A stretch of 42,702 bases of DNA from Polyangiaceae bacterium (GCA_013361525.1 JABFXY010000030.1:1-42702), one strand, 5' to 3'. Shown: positions 7,280-15,251, counted from the stretch's first letter. The notes: generated by a model not told the origin, from the letters alone. Made by a program: numbers and translations.

Positions 7280-8223
7280 CCGACCATCGTCTCTCGACCC
7301 GCATCATGCGGAGCCGGCGCGCGGTGTTCGGCGTCGCCGTGCTGGGAACGCTCGCGCTCGTGGCGATCTTCGCCGACGTCTTCGCGCGCGAGGCTCCCAT
7401 CGCACGCTCCTCGGCCCACGGGTTCGAGCTCTTGCCCGAGAATGCAGCGTCCCCACCGGACGCGGGCTTCGAGCTTCGCGCGCCGATTCGATACGGCCCG
7501 TCCACCATCGCGAGCACCCCGTTCACGAAACCATCGCTTTCGCATCCGCTCGGCACGGATCGCGACGGTCGCGACGTCCTCGCGCGCCTCGTGCACGGTG
7601 CAAGGATCGCGGTCGGCGCAGGCTTCGTCGTGGCCTTGCTGGGCGTGCTCGGCGGCGGCATCGCCGGTGCGTTCGCGAGCCAATACACGCGGCGCCTCGG
7701 CCCGACGTTGGAGCGCGTCGCGCAAGCCGTAGACGCATTCCCCGCGCTCATCGTCGTCGCGCTCTTTCGCGCGATGGAAGGAAGCTCAACGGTCTCGGTC
7801 GTGGTGGGCGCGACGATCGTGCAATGGGCGAGCGTCGCGCGCCTCGTACGCACCGAGCTGCACCGTCTCGGCGCCGAGGACTTCGTTCTCGCGGCGCGCG
7901 CCCTCGGTGCGACCAAAACGCGCATCCTCGTCCGTCACCTCTTGCCACACCTCGGCCCGAGCCTCGTGTCGTCGGCGGCCTTGGGCTTGTCGGCCGTCGT
8001 GATGCTCGAAGCCACACTGTCGTTTCTCGGCCTGGGCCCACCCGTGGGCGGCGCATCTTGGGGTGAGATGCTCGCGGAGGGTGCTCGTCACCCTGATCAA
8101 ACGCCGCTGTTCGTGGTCCCTGCGGTCGCGCTCTCGCTGACGATCGGCGCCGCGTACCTTTTCGCCGAAGGGCTGCGCGAGGCGGTCGACCCCGTCACGT
8201 TGCGGGTTCGCGACTCGTCCTGA
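7276..8223 (+). CDS. OppC/DppC-type ABC transporter permease
   Basis: 315 residues, with the start overlapping the preceding permease stop (ATGA at 7276). An N-terminal transmembrane helix at about 14-34 and a periplasmic loop end in the family signature HPLGTDRDGRDVLARLVHG. The permease core follows with the EAA loop LAARALGATKTRILVRHLLP and the C-terminal LSFLGLGPPVGGASWGEML. It is the partner subunit of the OppB-like protein for import of peptides or other small solutes through the inner membrane. Family length and motifs are normal, unlike its partner. The ATPase and solute-binding subunits must be elsewhere. The run of coupled genes ends here, 72 bases before the next gene. Confidence 0.93.
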   Translation: MTDHRLSTRIMRSRRAVFGVAVLGTLALVAIFADVFAREAPIARSSAHGFELLPENAASPPDAGFELRAPIRYGPSTIASTPFTKPSLSHPLGTDRDGRDVLARLVHGARIAVGAGFVVALLGVLGGGIAGAFASQYTRRLGPTLERVAQAVDAFPALIVVALFRAMEGSSTVSVVVGATIVQWASVARLVRTELHRLGAEDFVLAARALGATKTRILVRHLLPHLGPSLVSSAALGLSAVVMLEATLSFLGLGPPVGGASWGEMLAEGARHPDQTPLFVVPAVALSLTIGAAYLFAEGLREAVDPVTLRVRDSS

Positions 8224-8276
8224 ACGGGAGCAGCCGGCTCTGGGTCATGCCGAGGGGCTCGCCTTCCGTCAGGGCC

Positions 8277-8282
8277 TACATT
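8277..8282 (+). promoter_or_regulatory. Candidate -10 element for the thioredoxin-rhodanese/argS pair
   Basis: TACATT lies 13 bases before the ATG at 8296. There is no Shine-Dalgarno sequence between it and the start, so the predicted transcript has a leader of only about 6-7 bases. A -35 element is not obvious. Confidence 0.35.
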
Positions 8283-8295
8283 AAACCTGCGCTCT

Positions 8296-8934
8296 ATGCC
8301 GATCCCGTACGTCACGGAGCAGACCTTCGAGAAAGAGGTCGTGAGGAGCGAGCTCCCAGTTCTGGCGGAGTTTGCCGCAGACTGTCCACCGACGAGGATG
8401 GTCGCGCCCGAGGTGGAAGCCGTCGCGCGCGAGCTCGAAGGCAAGGTGAAGGTGGTGCGCATCGACATCGACAAGTCGAGGCGCCTCGCCCAATTGCTCA
8501 AGGTCCAGAACGTTCCGACGTTCGTCGTGTTCGTGAAGGGTCGACCGGTGACCGGTGAGCAAGGCGGCCTCCGGAAGAACGATCTGCTCGCGCTGCTCGA
8601 TCCGTACCTCCCGCGCCCCGAAGGCGCGATCAAACCGGCCGAGCTCGCACAGCTCATTCAGCAAGGCCAGGTCGTCCCGATCGACACCCGCGATGCGGCG
8701 GCCTACGGGCGCGCCCACATCCCGACCGCCGTGAACTTCCCGCTCGAGGAGATCGAGACGCGCCTCGCCGAGCTCCACATGCTCGCGGGCGAGCCGGTTC
8801 TGTATTGCCGCTCCGGCGACAAGTCGCGCGAGCTCGCCGACAAGCTGACCGCAGGCGGTATGCCCGTCGGCTTCCTCGAAGGGGGTTTCCTCGCGTGGGA
8901 GGGCTCGCTGCTCCCCGTCGAGCGACCGGACTGA
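8296..8934 (+). CDS. Thioredoxin-fold protein with degenerate active site fused to a rhodanese domain
   Basis: 212 residues, no signal peptide, cytoplasmic. Residues 1-105 have the thioredoxin fold: strand-forming VLAEFAADCPPTRM at the active-site position and the cis-proline loop VQNVPTFVVFVKG. The expected Cys-Gly-Pro-Cys is replaced by Cys30-Pro-Pro-Thr33, so the resolving cysteine is missing and normal disulfide exchange is not possible. Residues 112-208 are a rhodanese domain with VPIDTRDAAAYGRAHIPTA and the active-site loop CRSGDKS (catalytic Cys171), suited to sulfur transfer. A monothiol thioredoxin fold next to a persulfide-carrying rhodanese suggests handling of persulfides or docking to a sulfur-accepting protein. 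It is four bases upstream of argS, so the two are probably co-transcribed. Confidence 0.88.
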   Translation: MPIPYVTEQTFEKEVVRSELPVLAEFAADCPPTRMVAPEVEAVARELEGKVKVVRIDIDKSRRLAQLLKVQNVPTFVVFVKGRPVTGEQGGLRKNDLLALLDPYLPRPEGAIKPAELAQLIQQGQVVPIDTRDAAAYGRAHIPTAVNFPLEEIETRLAELHMLAGEPVLYCRSGDKSRELADKLTAGGMPVGFLEGGFLAWEGSLLPVERPD

Positions 8935-8938
8935 AGTT

Positions 8939-10687
8939 ATGGCATCCATCGTCGATATCCTCGCGCAGCGCTTCGAGCGCGCGCTCGTCACCGTGTACGG
9001 CCCCGAGCTGAAGGGAGCCGATCCGATGCTCCGTCGCTCGGACCACGCGGACTTCCAGTCGAACGCGCCACTGTCGCTGAAGAAGCGAACCGGGGACAAC
9101 CCGCGCGACGCGGCAGCGAAGATCATCGCGGCGCTCGACGTCGCGGATCTTTGCGAGCGCGTCGAGATGAGCGGCCCGGGGTTTCTCAACCTGCACCTCA
9201 AAGGCTCGTTCATCGCCGAGACGACGGCCGTACAAGCGAGCGACGAACGCCTCGGCATCGCCCTCGCCTCGACGCCCGAGACGGTGGTCGTCGACTACTC
9301 GTCGCCGAACATCGCGAAAGAGCTCCACGCCGGACACCTGCGAAGCACCATCATCGGTGACGCGCTCGCGCGCGTTCTCGAGCAGGTCGGCAACAAAGTC
9401 ATTCGCCAGAATCATCTCGGCGATTGGGGTACGCCGTTCGGCATGCTCATCGAGCACTACCTCGATCTCGGCGAGCAAGTCGGCGACACCGCTATCGGCG
9501 ATCTCAACGAGTTTTATCGAGCCGCACGCGCGAAGTTCGACACGGCCCCTGCGTTCGCGGAGCGAGCGCGCAAGCGTGTCGTCCTCCTCCAAGGTGGGGA
9601 CGAGGCCACGCTCCAGTTTTGGAAACGCCTCGTCGACGAGTCGAAGCGCTCGTTCCGAGCCGTCTACGACAAGCTCGGCATCACGATGAAAGACTCGGAC
9701 GCCGCCGGGGAGAGCTTCTTCAACCCGCGGCTCGAAGGCATCGTGAAAGAGCTGACGGACAAGGGCCTCGCCGTAGAGAGCGAAGGCGCGATCTGCGTCT
9801 TTCCGCCTGGTTTCAAAGGCAAAGAGGGCAACCCCGTCCCGCTCATCATCCGCAAGCAGGACGGCGGCTACGGCTACGCCACGACCGATCTCGCCGCGAT
9901 CAAGTATCGCCTGCTCGAGCTCGGCGCGACCCGCATTCTCTACGTCGTCGGCGCCCCGCAGGCCCAGCACCTCACGATGATCTACAAGGCGGCGGAGATG
10001 GCTGGCTGGCTCAAGCCTCCCGCACGCGCCCAGCACGTCGCCTTCGGCTCCGTCCTCGGCGAAGACGGAAAAATGCTGAAGTCACGCGCCGGCGATTCGG
10101 TCACGCTCATGGAGCTGCTCGATGAGGGCGAGGAGCGCGCGCTCGCCGTGGTCCGCGAGAAGGCGAGCGAGCGAGCGTCCGCGGGTGAGGAAGCCGTCGC
10201 GGAAGGGGATTTGCAATCCGTCGCGCACGCAGTCGCGATCTCCGCCATCAAGTACGCGGACTTCAGCGCCGACCGCGTGAAGGACTACGTCTTTTCGTGG
10301 AGCCGGATGCTCGCGACCATCGGCAACACCGGCCCCTACCTGCAGTACGCGCACGCGCGTACAAGGTCGATCCTCCGCAAAGCGGAGGCTGCGGGTTACA
10401 CCCCGGGCACGATCACGATCACCGCTCCCGAAGAAAAGGCGCTCGCGCTCGCCCTCGGATCGTTCGGCGCCGTCGTTCACGACGTCGCCGCGTCGCTCGA
10501 GCCGCACCGCATGTGCACGTACCTCTACGAGCTCGCGAGCACGTTCAGCTCCTTCTGGAACGCGTGCCCCGTCCTCAAAGCGGAGCCCGCGGAGCGCGCC
10601 TCGCGCCTCGCGCTCGTCGAGCTGACGGCGAAGGTGCTCGAGCGGGCCCTCGGCCTTCTCGGCATCGAGGCTCCCGCTCGAATGTAA
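8939..10687 (+). CDS. argS: Arginyl-tRNA synthetase
   Basis: 582 residues, the normal length for the class I enzyme that charges tRNA-Arg in the cytoplasm. The N-terminal ArgRS-specific domain (residues 1-110) ends in GPGFLNLHLKGSFI. The HIGH-type signature is HAGH in SSPNIAKELHAGHLRSTIIG at about residue 130, and the KMSKS equivalent is GKMLKSRAGDSVTL. The C-terminal anticodon-binding DALR domain contains NTGPYLQYAHARTRSIL and ends in the expected LLGIEAPARM. The start at 8939 is five bases after the upstream stop. It converges on larC with only eight bases between the stop codons, where a strong hairpin lies. Confidence 0.98.
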   Translation: MASIVDILAQRFERALVTVYGPELKGADPMLRRSDHADFQSNAPLSLKKRTGDNPRDAAAKIIAALDVADLCERVEMSGPGFLNLHLKGSFIAETTAVQASDERLGIALASTPETVVVDYSSPNIAKELHAGHLRSTIIGDALARVLEQVGNKVIRQNHLGDWGTPFGMLIEHYLDLGEQVGDTAIGDLNEFYRAARAKFDTAPAFAERARKRVVLLQGGDEATLQFWKRLVDESKRSFRAVYDKLGITMKDSDAAGESFFNPRLEGIVKELTDKGLAVESEGAICVFPPGFKGKEGNPVPLIIRKQDGGYGYATTDLAAIKYRLLELGATRILYVVGAPQAQHLTMIYKAAEMAGWLKPPARAQHVAFGSVLGEDGKMLKSRAGDSVTLMELLDEGEERALAVVREKASERASAGEEAVAEGDLQSVAHAVAISAIKYADFSADRVKDYVFSWSRMLATIGNTGPYLQYAHARTRSILRKAEAAGYTPGTITITAPEEKALALALGSFGAVVHDVAASLEPHRMCTYLYELASTFSSFWNACPVLKAEPAERASRLALVELTAKVLERALGLLGIEAPARM

Positions 10688-10695
10688 GCGTTGGG

Positions 10696-12795
10696 TCAGG
10701 TCGCGGCCGCTTCGGCGGCCGCGACGAGGGCAGCGCGAATCACCTCGCGCAGCGGCACGTTCGCCTTGCGAGCGAGCGCCGCGCAGTCGTCGTACTCCGG
10801 CTTGATCTGCGGCGGCCCGAACGGCCCGCCGCTGATCTTTACTCGGACGTCGCCGAACGTCGTCGCGACCGTGACGATCTTTCGAGGCCGTTCGGTGCGC
10901 GTCGCGAGGAGGCGTCGCACGCCGAGCGTCGTGGTCTCTGCGAGCAGCGCCTTGGTGACCTCCGACTCTGCGCTCGCATCGCAAATGACGCTCAACACGA
11001 GGCCCGGACGTCCCTTCTTCATCGTGACCGGGCTCGTCCACGCATCGAGCGCGCCCTTCTCGAGAAGCTGCTCGATGGCATGTGCCGCGAGCTCGCCAGT
11101 CATGTCGTCGACGTTCGCTTCGAGGAGCACGTGCGACCCGGATCCGCCGGCGACGTCCGAGACGTGGGTCGAACCGAGCACCGCGCGCAGGAGGTTCGGC
11201 CGATCCGGAAGCTCGCGCTTGCCGGCGCCGTAGCCCACCCGGTCCGGCGCGATCGTGGGCCAGCGCACGAACGACTCCGCGATCGTAGCGACGATCGCCG
11301 CGCCCGTCGGCGTGACGAGCTCGACATCGAGATCGACCGAAACGGTCGGGACGCCCTTCAGGCAGTTGACGACGGCGGGCGGCGGGTTCGGCAACATCCC
11401 GTGCTCGGCGCGGATGAAGCCGCGTCCCATCGGCAGCGGCGAGCACACGACGCGCGCGCCGAGGTAGGTGAACGCAGCGGCTGCACCGACGATATCCACG
11501 ATGGCATCGACGGCGCCGACCTCGTGGAAATGCACCTTCTCGACAGGCATCCGGTGCACGCGGGCCTCGGACTCGGCGAGCGTGCGGAAGATGCGCCGCG
11601 CGAGCTCCTTCGTTTTGTCCTCGAGCGGGCTCGACGACAGCATCGCGTCGATCTGCGCGAAGTCGCGGTAAGGCTGCTCGCTCTCCAGGTGCACGTCGAA
11701 GCTCGTCGCGACGATCGCGCTCCGGTGCGCGTGCCCGCGGTGCAGGTGGAAGCCTTCGATCGGAAGCGCGGCGATCGCGCGCTCCACGACGAGCAGCGGC
11801 ACGCCGAGATCCAACAGCGCCGCGATCGTCATGTCCCCTGCGACACCACTGAAGGCGTCGAGGAACAAGACCTTGTCCCGCCCCTCGCCTTCCTTCAGGA
11901 GCGGCAGCACGGGTGCGTCTTCGTGAACGTGCGCGCCCTCGTGACCGAGCTCGCTCACCGGGCCATGAGCATGGCTCGCTGGCTGGACGACGCGAGAGAG
12001 CGCGTCGTCATGACGGTGAAAATCGGCCGATTTCGAGCCCTGGTGCGGATGCGCGTGGCCGTGGTCGTGCGGATGCTCGTGCGGATGTGCGTGGTCGTGC
12101 GGATGCTCGTGTTCGTGCGGCTCGTGCTCGTGCTCGTGTTCGTGCGGCTCGTGCTCGTGCTCATGCCCGTGCGGCTCGTGCTCGGCGTGATGGTGTTCGT
12201 GCGAGCCGTGGGCGTGCACGCGCCGCTCCGCAGGCGCAGGTCCTTGCGGGCGCTCGCGATCACGCGGCGCCTCGCGGCGCGCAAAGGTGCGCTCCGGTCG
12301 GCCCCTGCCGGGCCCGGCATCTCGATCGCGTCGCTCTCCTCCCTCGCGTGAGAACGAACGCGGCGGTCGCGCGCCGTCGGCGGGACCTCGACCTCGACCG
12401 CCGTCGCCGAAGCTCGAGCCACGATCCGAACGCGGAAAGCGCGGGCGCTCGCCTCCCGGCGGAGGACCTCGGCGCTCACCTCCCGGCGGAGGACCTCGGC
12501 GCTCGCCTCCCGGCGGAGGACCTCGGCGCTCGCCTCCCGGCGGAGGACCTCGCCGCTCACCTCCGCCACCCCAACCGCCGCGGCCTTCGTCGCCCGAGTC
12601 GCGTGACCAACGCGACGTCGACCACGGACGCCGCTCGTTTTCCTGCGGCGCGCGCTCGCGAGGGGGCCCCGACGTGTTCGGCCCACCGGGCCTCGTGCCT
12701 GCGCGAGGAGCGGGCGCAGGACGAGCGGGCTCGTCCTCGCGGCGTTTTCGTTTCACGACCTCGACGCCCGAGTCTTTCTTCGGCCTGGGGGCCAT
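10696..12795 (-). CDS. larC: Nickel-pincer cofactor nickel-insertion enzyme LarC with long disordered His-rich N-terminus
   Basis: 699 residues from ATG at 12793-12795, chosen because AGGAG precedes it by seven bases; a TTG six bases upstream is less likely. The LarC domain is residues ~305-699 (LFLDAFSGVAGDMTIAALLD, FHEVGAVDAIVDIVGAA, MGRGFIRAEHGMLPNPP, ELVTPTGAAIV) and is uninterrupted, whereas lactobacillus larC needs a frameshift. LarC inserts nickel into the pincer nucleotide, using CTP. The first ~300 residues are disordered: Arg/Pro/Gly-rich with four exact ERRGPPPGG units at about 80-115, then about 55 residues alternating His with Glu, Pro and Asp at 193-248, a likely nickel-binding store. 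It follows larB by two bases. The family call is firm; the role of the extension is inferred. Confidence 0.95.
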   Translation of the reverse strand: MAPRPKKDSGVEVVKRKRREDEPARPAPAPRAGTRPGGPNTSGPPRERAPQENERRPWSTSRWSRDSGDEGRGGWGGGGERRGPPPGGERRGPPPGGERRGPPPGGERRGPPPGGERPRFPRSDRGSSFGDGGRGRGPADGARPPRSFSREGGERRDRDAGPGRGRPERTFARREAPRDRERPQGPAPAERRVHAHGSHEHHHAEHEPHGHEHEHEPHEHEHEHEPHEHEHPHDHAHPHEHPHDHGHAHPHQGSKSADFHRHDDALSRVVQPASHAHGPVSELGHEGAHVHEDAPVLPLLKEGEGRDKVLFLDAFSGVAGDMTIAALLDLGVPLLVVERAIAALPIEGFHLHRGHAHRSAIVATSFDVHLESEQPYRDFAQIDAMLSSSPLEDKTKELARRIFRTLAESEARVHRMPVEKVHFHEVGAVDAIVDIVGAAAAFTYLGARVVCSPLPMGRGFIRAEHGMLPNPPPAVVNCLKGVPTVSVDLDVELVTPTGAAIVATIAESFVRWPTIAPDRVGYGAGKRELPDRPNLLRAVLGSTHVSDVAGGSGSHVLLEANVDDMTGELAAHAIEQLLEKGALDAWTSPVTMKKGRPGLVLSVICDASAESEVTKALLAETTTLGVRRLLATRTERPRKIVTVATTFGDVRVKISGGPFGPPQIKPEYDDCAALARKANVPLREVIRAALVAAAEAAAT
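10700..10725. terminator. Strong UUCG-capped hairpin between convergent argS and larC
   Basis: A perfect 11-base-pair G+C stem (10700-10710 with 10715-10725) is closed by a TTCG tetraloop. It lies inside the last codons of larC, encoding its Ala-rich C-terminus, and directly downstream of the argS stop. There is no T-tract, so it may act by blocking or stabilising 3' ends rather than as a classical intrinsic terminator, and it could serve both strands. Confidence 0.55.
12451..12558 (-). repeat. Four tandem 27-base repeats inside larC
   Basis: Four contiguous 27-base units (12451-12477, 12478-12504, 12505-12531, 12532-12558) differ at one or two positions and encode ERRGPPPGG four times without change. 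Because 27 is a multiple of three, gain or loss of units keeps the reading frame. Confidence 0.9.
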
Positions 12796-12797
12796 CT

Positions 12798-13565
12798 TCA
12801 AGCTCCTTTGGAGACCTTCTCGTAAGTAAGCAGAATGCGGTGCACGGCGAGCGCCGCGCCGAATCCGTTGTCGATGTTCACGACGGTGATGCCGCTCGCG
12901 CAGCTGGTCAGCATCGCGAAGAGCGGCGTGAAGCCGGAGAGCGCGGTCCCATATCCGATGGAGGTCGGCACGGCGACGACCGGCGACGACACGATGCCGC
13001 CGACGACGCTCGGCAGCGCGCCCTCCATCCCGGCGATGGCGATGACGGCGCTCGCCTTGCGAAGCTGCTCGACCCGGTGGAGCAGGCGATGGATCCCGGC
13101 GACGCCGACGTCGAAGAGACGATCGACGCGCAAACCGAGCGCCTCCAACGTCTCACAGGCCTCCTCGGCGACCGGCAAATCGCTCGTCCCACCGGTCACG
13201 ACCGCGACCACGCCGGCTTTGTCCCGCGGCTCGACTGCCTTGCGCTCGATTCGCGCGACGCGGCCGAGCGCGCTGTACCTCGTGCCGGAGATCGCCTCCG
13301 AAAGCACCCCCGCTCGCGCTTCATCGATGCGCGTCACGAGGACGTTTTGGTCGGTTTCGAGCAGCGCACGCGCGATCGTCACGATCTGCGAAGCGGTCTT
13401 GCCTTCGCCGAAAATGACCTCAGGTGCCCCCTGTCGCAGCTCGCGGTGAGCGTCGACATTCGCAATCCCGAGATCGCGGAACGGCTGCACCCTCAATTTC
13501 TCGAGGGCTTGCTCCACGTCGATCGCGCCCGACGCCAGCGCCTCCAACAGCTCTCGAGTCGACAT
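12798..13565 (-). CDS. larB: Nickel-pincer cofactor biosynthesis carboxylase LarB
   Basis: 255 residues, cytoplasmic. The C-terminal half is the PurE-like (AIR carboxylase-related) domain: VAVVTGGTSDLPVAEEACET, FDVGVAGIHRLL, AIAGMEGALPSVVGGIVSSP, VPTSIGYG and VVNIDNGFGAA. The N-terminal half has the LarB-specific FGEGKTASQIVTIAR. LarB carboxylates nicotinic acid adenine dinucleotide and releases AMP, giving the biscarboxylated mononucleotide that is then sulfurated by LarE and loaded with nickel by LarC. The start at 13563-13565 faces the heme A synthase gene across 30 bases. No larE or larA is in the window, so sulfur insertion and the client racemase are encoded elsewhere. Confidence 0.96.
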   Translation of the reverse strand: MSTRELLEALASGAIDVEQALEKLRVQPFRDLGIANVDAHRELRQGAPEVIFGEGKTASQIVTIARALLETDQNVLVTRIDEARAGVLSEAISGTRYSALGRVARIERKAVEPRDKAGVVAVVTGGTSDLPVAEEACETLEALGLRVDRLFDVGVAGIHRLLHRVEQLRKASAVIAIAGMEGALPSVVGGIVSSPVVAVPTSIGYGTALSGFTPLFAMLTSCASGITVVNIDNGFGAALAVHRILLTYEKVSKGA

Positions 13566-13595
13566 GGCGCGTGCGTTCTACCACAATGCCGGCGC

Positions 13596-14564
13596 TTGAA
13601 AGCTCGACGCTTCACTACGTTCGCCTGGATCTCGCTCGGCTACACGATGTTCGTCGTCGCCTGGGGCGCGCTCGTCCGCGCGACCGGTTCCGGTGCCGGC
13701 TGCGGGAGCCACTGGCCAACCTGCCAGGGTGAGGTCATCCCGCTCGCGCCCACGACCGCGACCATCATCGAGCTCACCCACCGCGTGACGAGCAGCTTGG
13801 CGCTGATCATCGTCATCGTGCAGCTCGTCGCGGCGCTCATCATCTTTCCGCGCGGTCACCTCGCGCGTCGAGCCTCCGGGTGGTCGGTCTTCTTCATGAT
13901 CACCGAAGCGTTGATCGGCGCCGGCCTGGTCCTCTTCGAGAAGGTCGCGCACGACAAATCGATCGCTCGCGGCTGGTGGATGAGCGCGCACTTGCTCAAC
14001 ACGTTCACTTTGCTCGCGTGCCTCGGGCTCGCGGTCTTCGCGTCTTCTCGCGAGGGGACGCCCATGGCCAAGCCACGCGGTCGCTCGTGGCTCATGCTCG
14101 CTTCGGCTCTCGGCGCGGTGCTCGTCACGGGCGTCACGGGGGCCATCGCTGCGCTCGGCGACACGCTCTTCCCCGCGACCTCGCTCCGCGAAGGCCTCGT
14201 GATGGATCTCTCACCGCAAGCGCACGTGTTCCTTCAGCTGCGCGCGCTGCACCCGTTCGCCGCGGCGATCACCGCCGTGCACCTGCTCGTCGTGGCAAGC
14301 GCCTTCTCCCGGTCGGGCAAAGACGCACGCACGCGCGAAGCCGCACGCCGCGTGGGCATCCTCGTGGTGCTGCAGATCGCGGTCGGCGTCGCGAACCTCG
14401 CGCTCGCCGCGCCGACCGCCATGCAGCTCGTCCACTTGCTCGTCGCCGACGTCCTCTGGCTTGCGCTCGTCGCGCTCACGGCGAGTGTCGCGAGCGAGAC
14501 GAGCACACTGACCGGCTCGGACAAATCAGCGAGCGCGGTTCCGCTACACGCGGCTCACCCCTGA
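13596..14564 (+). CDS. ctaA: Heme A synthase (CtaA/COX15 family)
   Basis: 322 residues from a TTG at 13596. The frame is open far upstream, but that part is antisense to larB/larC, and no ATG or GTG lies between larB and the first membrane helix. Eight helices are expected and seen as hydrophobic blocks. TGSGAGCGSHWPTC gives the Cys36/Cys43 pair and ELTHRVTSSL gives Glu59/His62, matching in spacing the cysteine pair and Glu/His of the Bacillus enzyme. Further heme-ligand candidates are in WWMSAHLLNT, LRALHPFAAAITAVHLL and MQLVHLLVADV. The enzyme oxidises the C8 methyl of heme O to make heme A for cytochrome oxidase. It is divergent from larB with only 30 bases between start codons. Confidence 0.93.
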   Translation: MKARRFTTFAWISLGYTMFVVAWGALVRATGSGAGCGSHWPTCQGEVIPLAPTTATIIELTHRVTSSLALIIVIVQLVAALIIFPRGHLARRASGWSVFFMITEALIGAGLVLFEKVAHDKSIARGWWMSAHLLNTFTLLACLGLAVFASSREGTPMAKPRGRSWLMLASALGAVLVTGVTGAIAALGDTLFPATSLREGLVMDLSPQAHVFLQLRALHPFAAAITAVHLLVVASAFSRSGKDARTREAARRVGILVVLQIAVGVANLALAAPTAMQLVHLLVADVLWLALVALTASVASETSTLTGSDKSASAVPLHAAHP

Positions 14565-14574
14565 CGGGGTTCGG

Positions 14575-15141
14575 TCACCAGTCGAAGCCAATGCCCCCCA
14601 GGAAGTGGTACTGACCGCCCACGTCGCTGCGCCCATTGCGCTCGCCGATGTAAATCGGGAATCCGAGCGGCTCGCCGCCGACGTGAACGTTCTTGTGGAA
14701 TTGGTATTTGATACCCACTTGAGGTTCGATGACGAAGTAATTGCCATTCGCCTCGAGCCAGTGTGAATACCCCGCGTTGACCTTCGGATAGATGAAGAGC
14801 CCCTTCACCGGGAGCTCGATATCGTATTGGAACGTCAGCGGGATATTGATGACGGTGAAGCTGTCACCGACCTGAAACTGCGGAATGATGCCGAGGTACG
14901 CGTGGTAGCCGCGATCGAGCGCGACCGCGATCTCCGGCGAGATGACCGCCTGCGCCCGGCGGTAGAACCGGCGCCCGGCGCCGTCGAAGCTATCCCCCAG
15001 GTTCGCTGCTACGCCGAGGCGGATGTTCGCCATCCACCGGCCGGCCTTGTCCTTACCCTCTGCCCGCGCCTCGCGCGGAAATGCCAAGAGCAGAAGCGTG
15101 AACGCCACGAGGAATAAACTTCCGATTTTCGTTCGCCTCAT
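14575..15141 (-). CDS. Secreted beta-barrel-like outer-membrane protein
   Basis: 188 residues from ATG at 15139-15141. Residues 1-27 form a signal peptide (MRRTKIGSLFLVAFTLLLLA, cleaved near AEG). The mature part consists of alternating strands rich in Tyr, Phe and Gly (NIRLGVAANLG, YLGIIPQFQVGDSFTVINIP, FIYPKVNAGYSHWLE) and ends in GGIGFDW with a C-terminal aromatic residue, which is typical of BAM-inserted barrels. No specific family is recognised. A TAGCCT hexamer lies seven bases upstream of the ATG with no Shine-Dalgarno sequence, so the mRNA is probably leaderless. It converges on ctaA with ten bases between stop codons. Confidence 0.75.
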   Translation of the reverse strand: MRRTKIGSLFLVAFTLLLLAFPREARAEGKDKAGRWMANIRLGVAANLGDSFDGAGRRFYRRAQAVISPEIAVALDRGYHAYLGIIPQFQVGDSFTVINIPLTFQYDIELPVKGLFIYPKVNAGYSHWLEANGNYFVIEPQVGIKYQFHKNVHVGGEPLGFPIYIGERNGRSDVGGQYHFLGGIGFDW

Positions 15142-15148
15142 GCCGCGG

Positions 15149-15154
15149 AGGCTA
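15149..15154 (-). promoter_or_regulatory. -10 element (TAGCCT) placed for a leaderless start at 15141
   Basis: TAGCCT on the minus strand is preceded by TG and is separated from the ATG by seven bases (TGTAGCCTCCGCGGCATG). An almost identical 18-base arrangement precedes the gene starting at 18793. Confidence 0.5.
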
Positions 15155-15251
15155 CACAAATTGGACACACGCGCGCTACTTCCGAGCACGGCTCGATCGC
15201 ACGCCGATCCACCGAGCATCGCACGCGGTATGACCTTCGCGCACCGCTGCC

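Noticed and set aside
10297..12351. 684-codon plus-strand open frame
   Set aside because: Antisense to larC; its composition mirrors the larC codons and it has no recognisable domain.
12451..12558. Possible CRISPR array
   Set aside because: The 27-base units are contiguous with no spacers and keep the larC reading frame.
11913..13595. Upstream extension of the heme A synthase frame
   Set aside because: It lies antisense to larB and larC, and the translation becomes a sensible membrane protein only from 13596.
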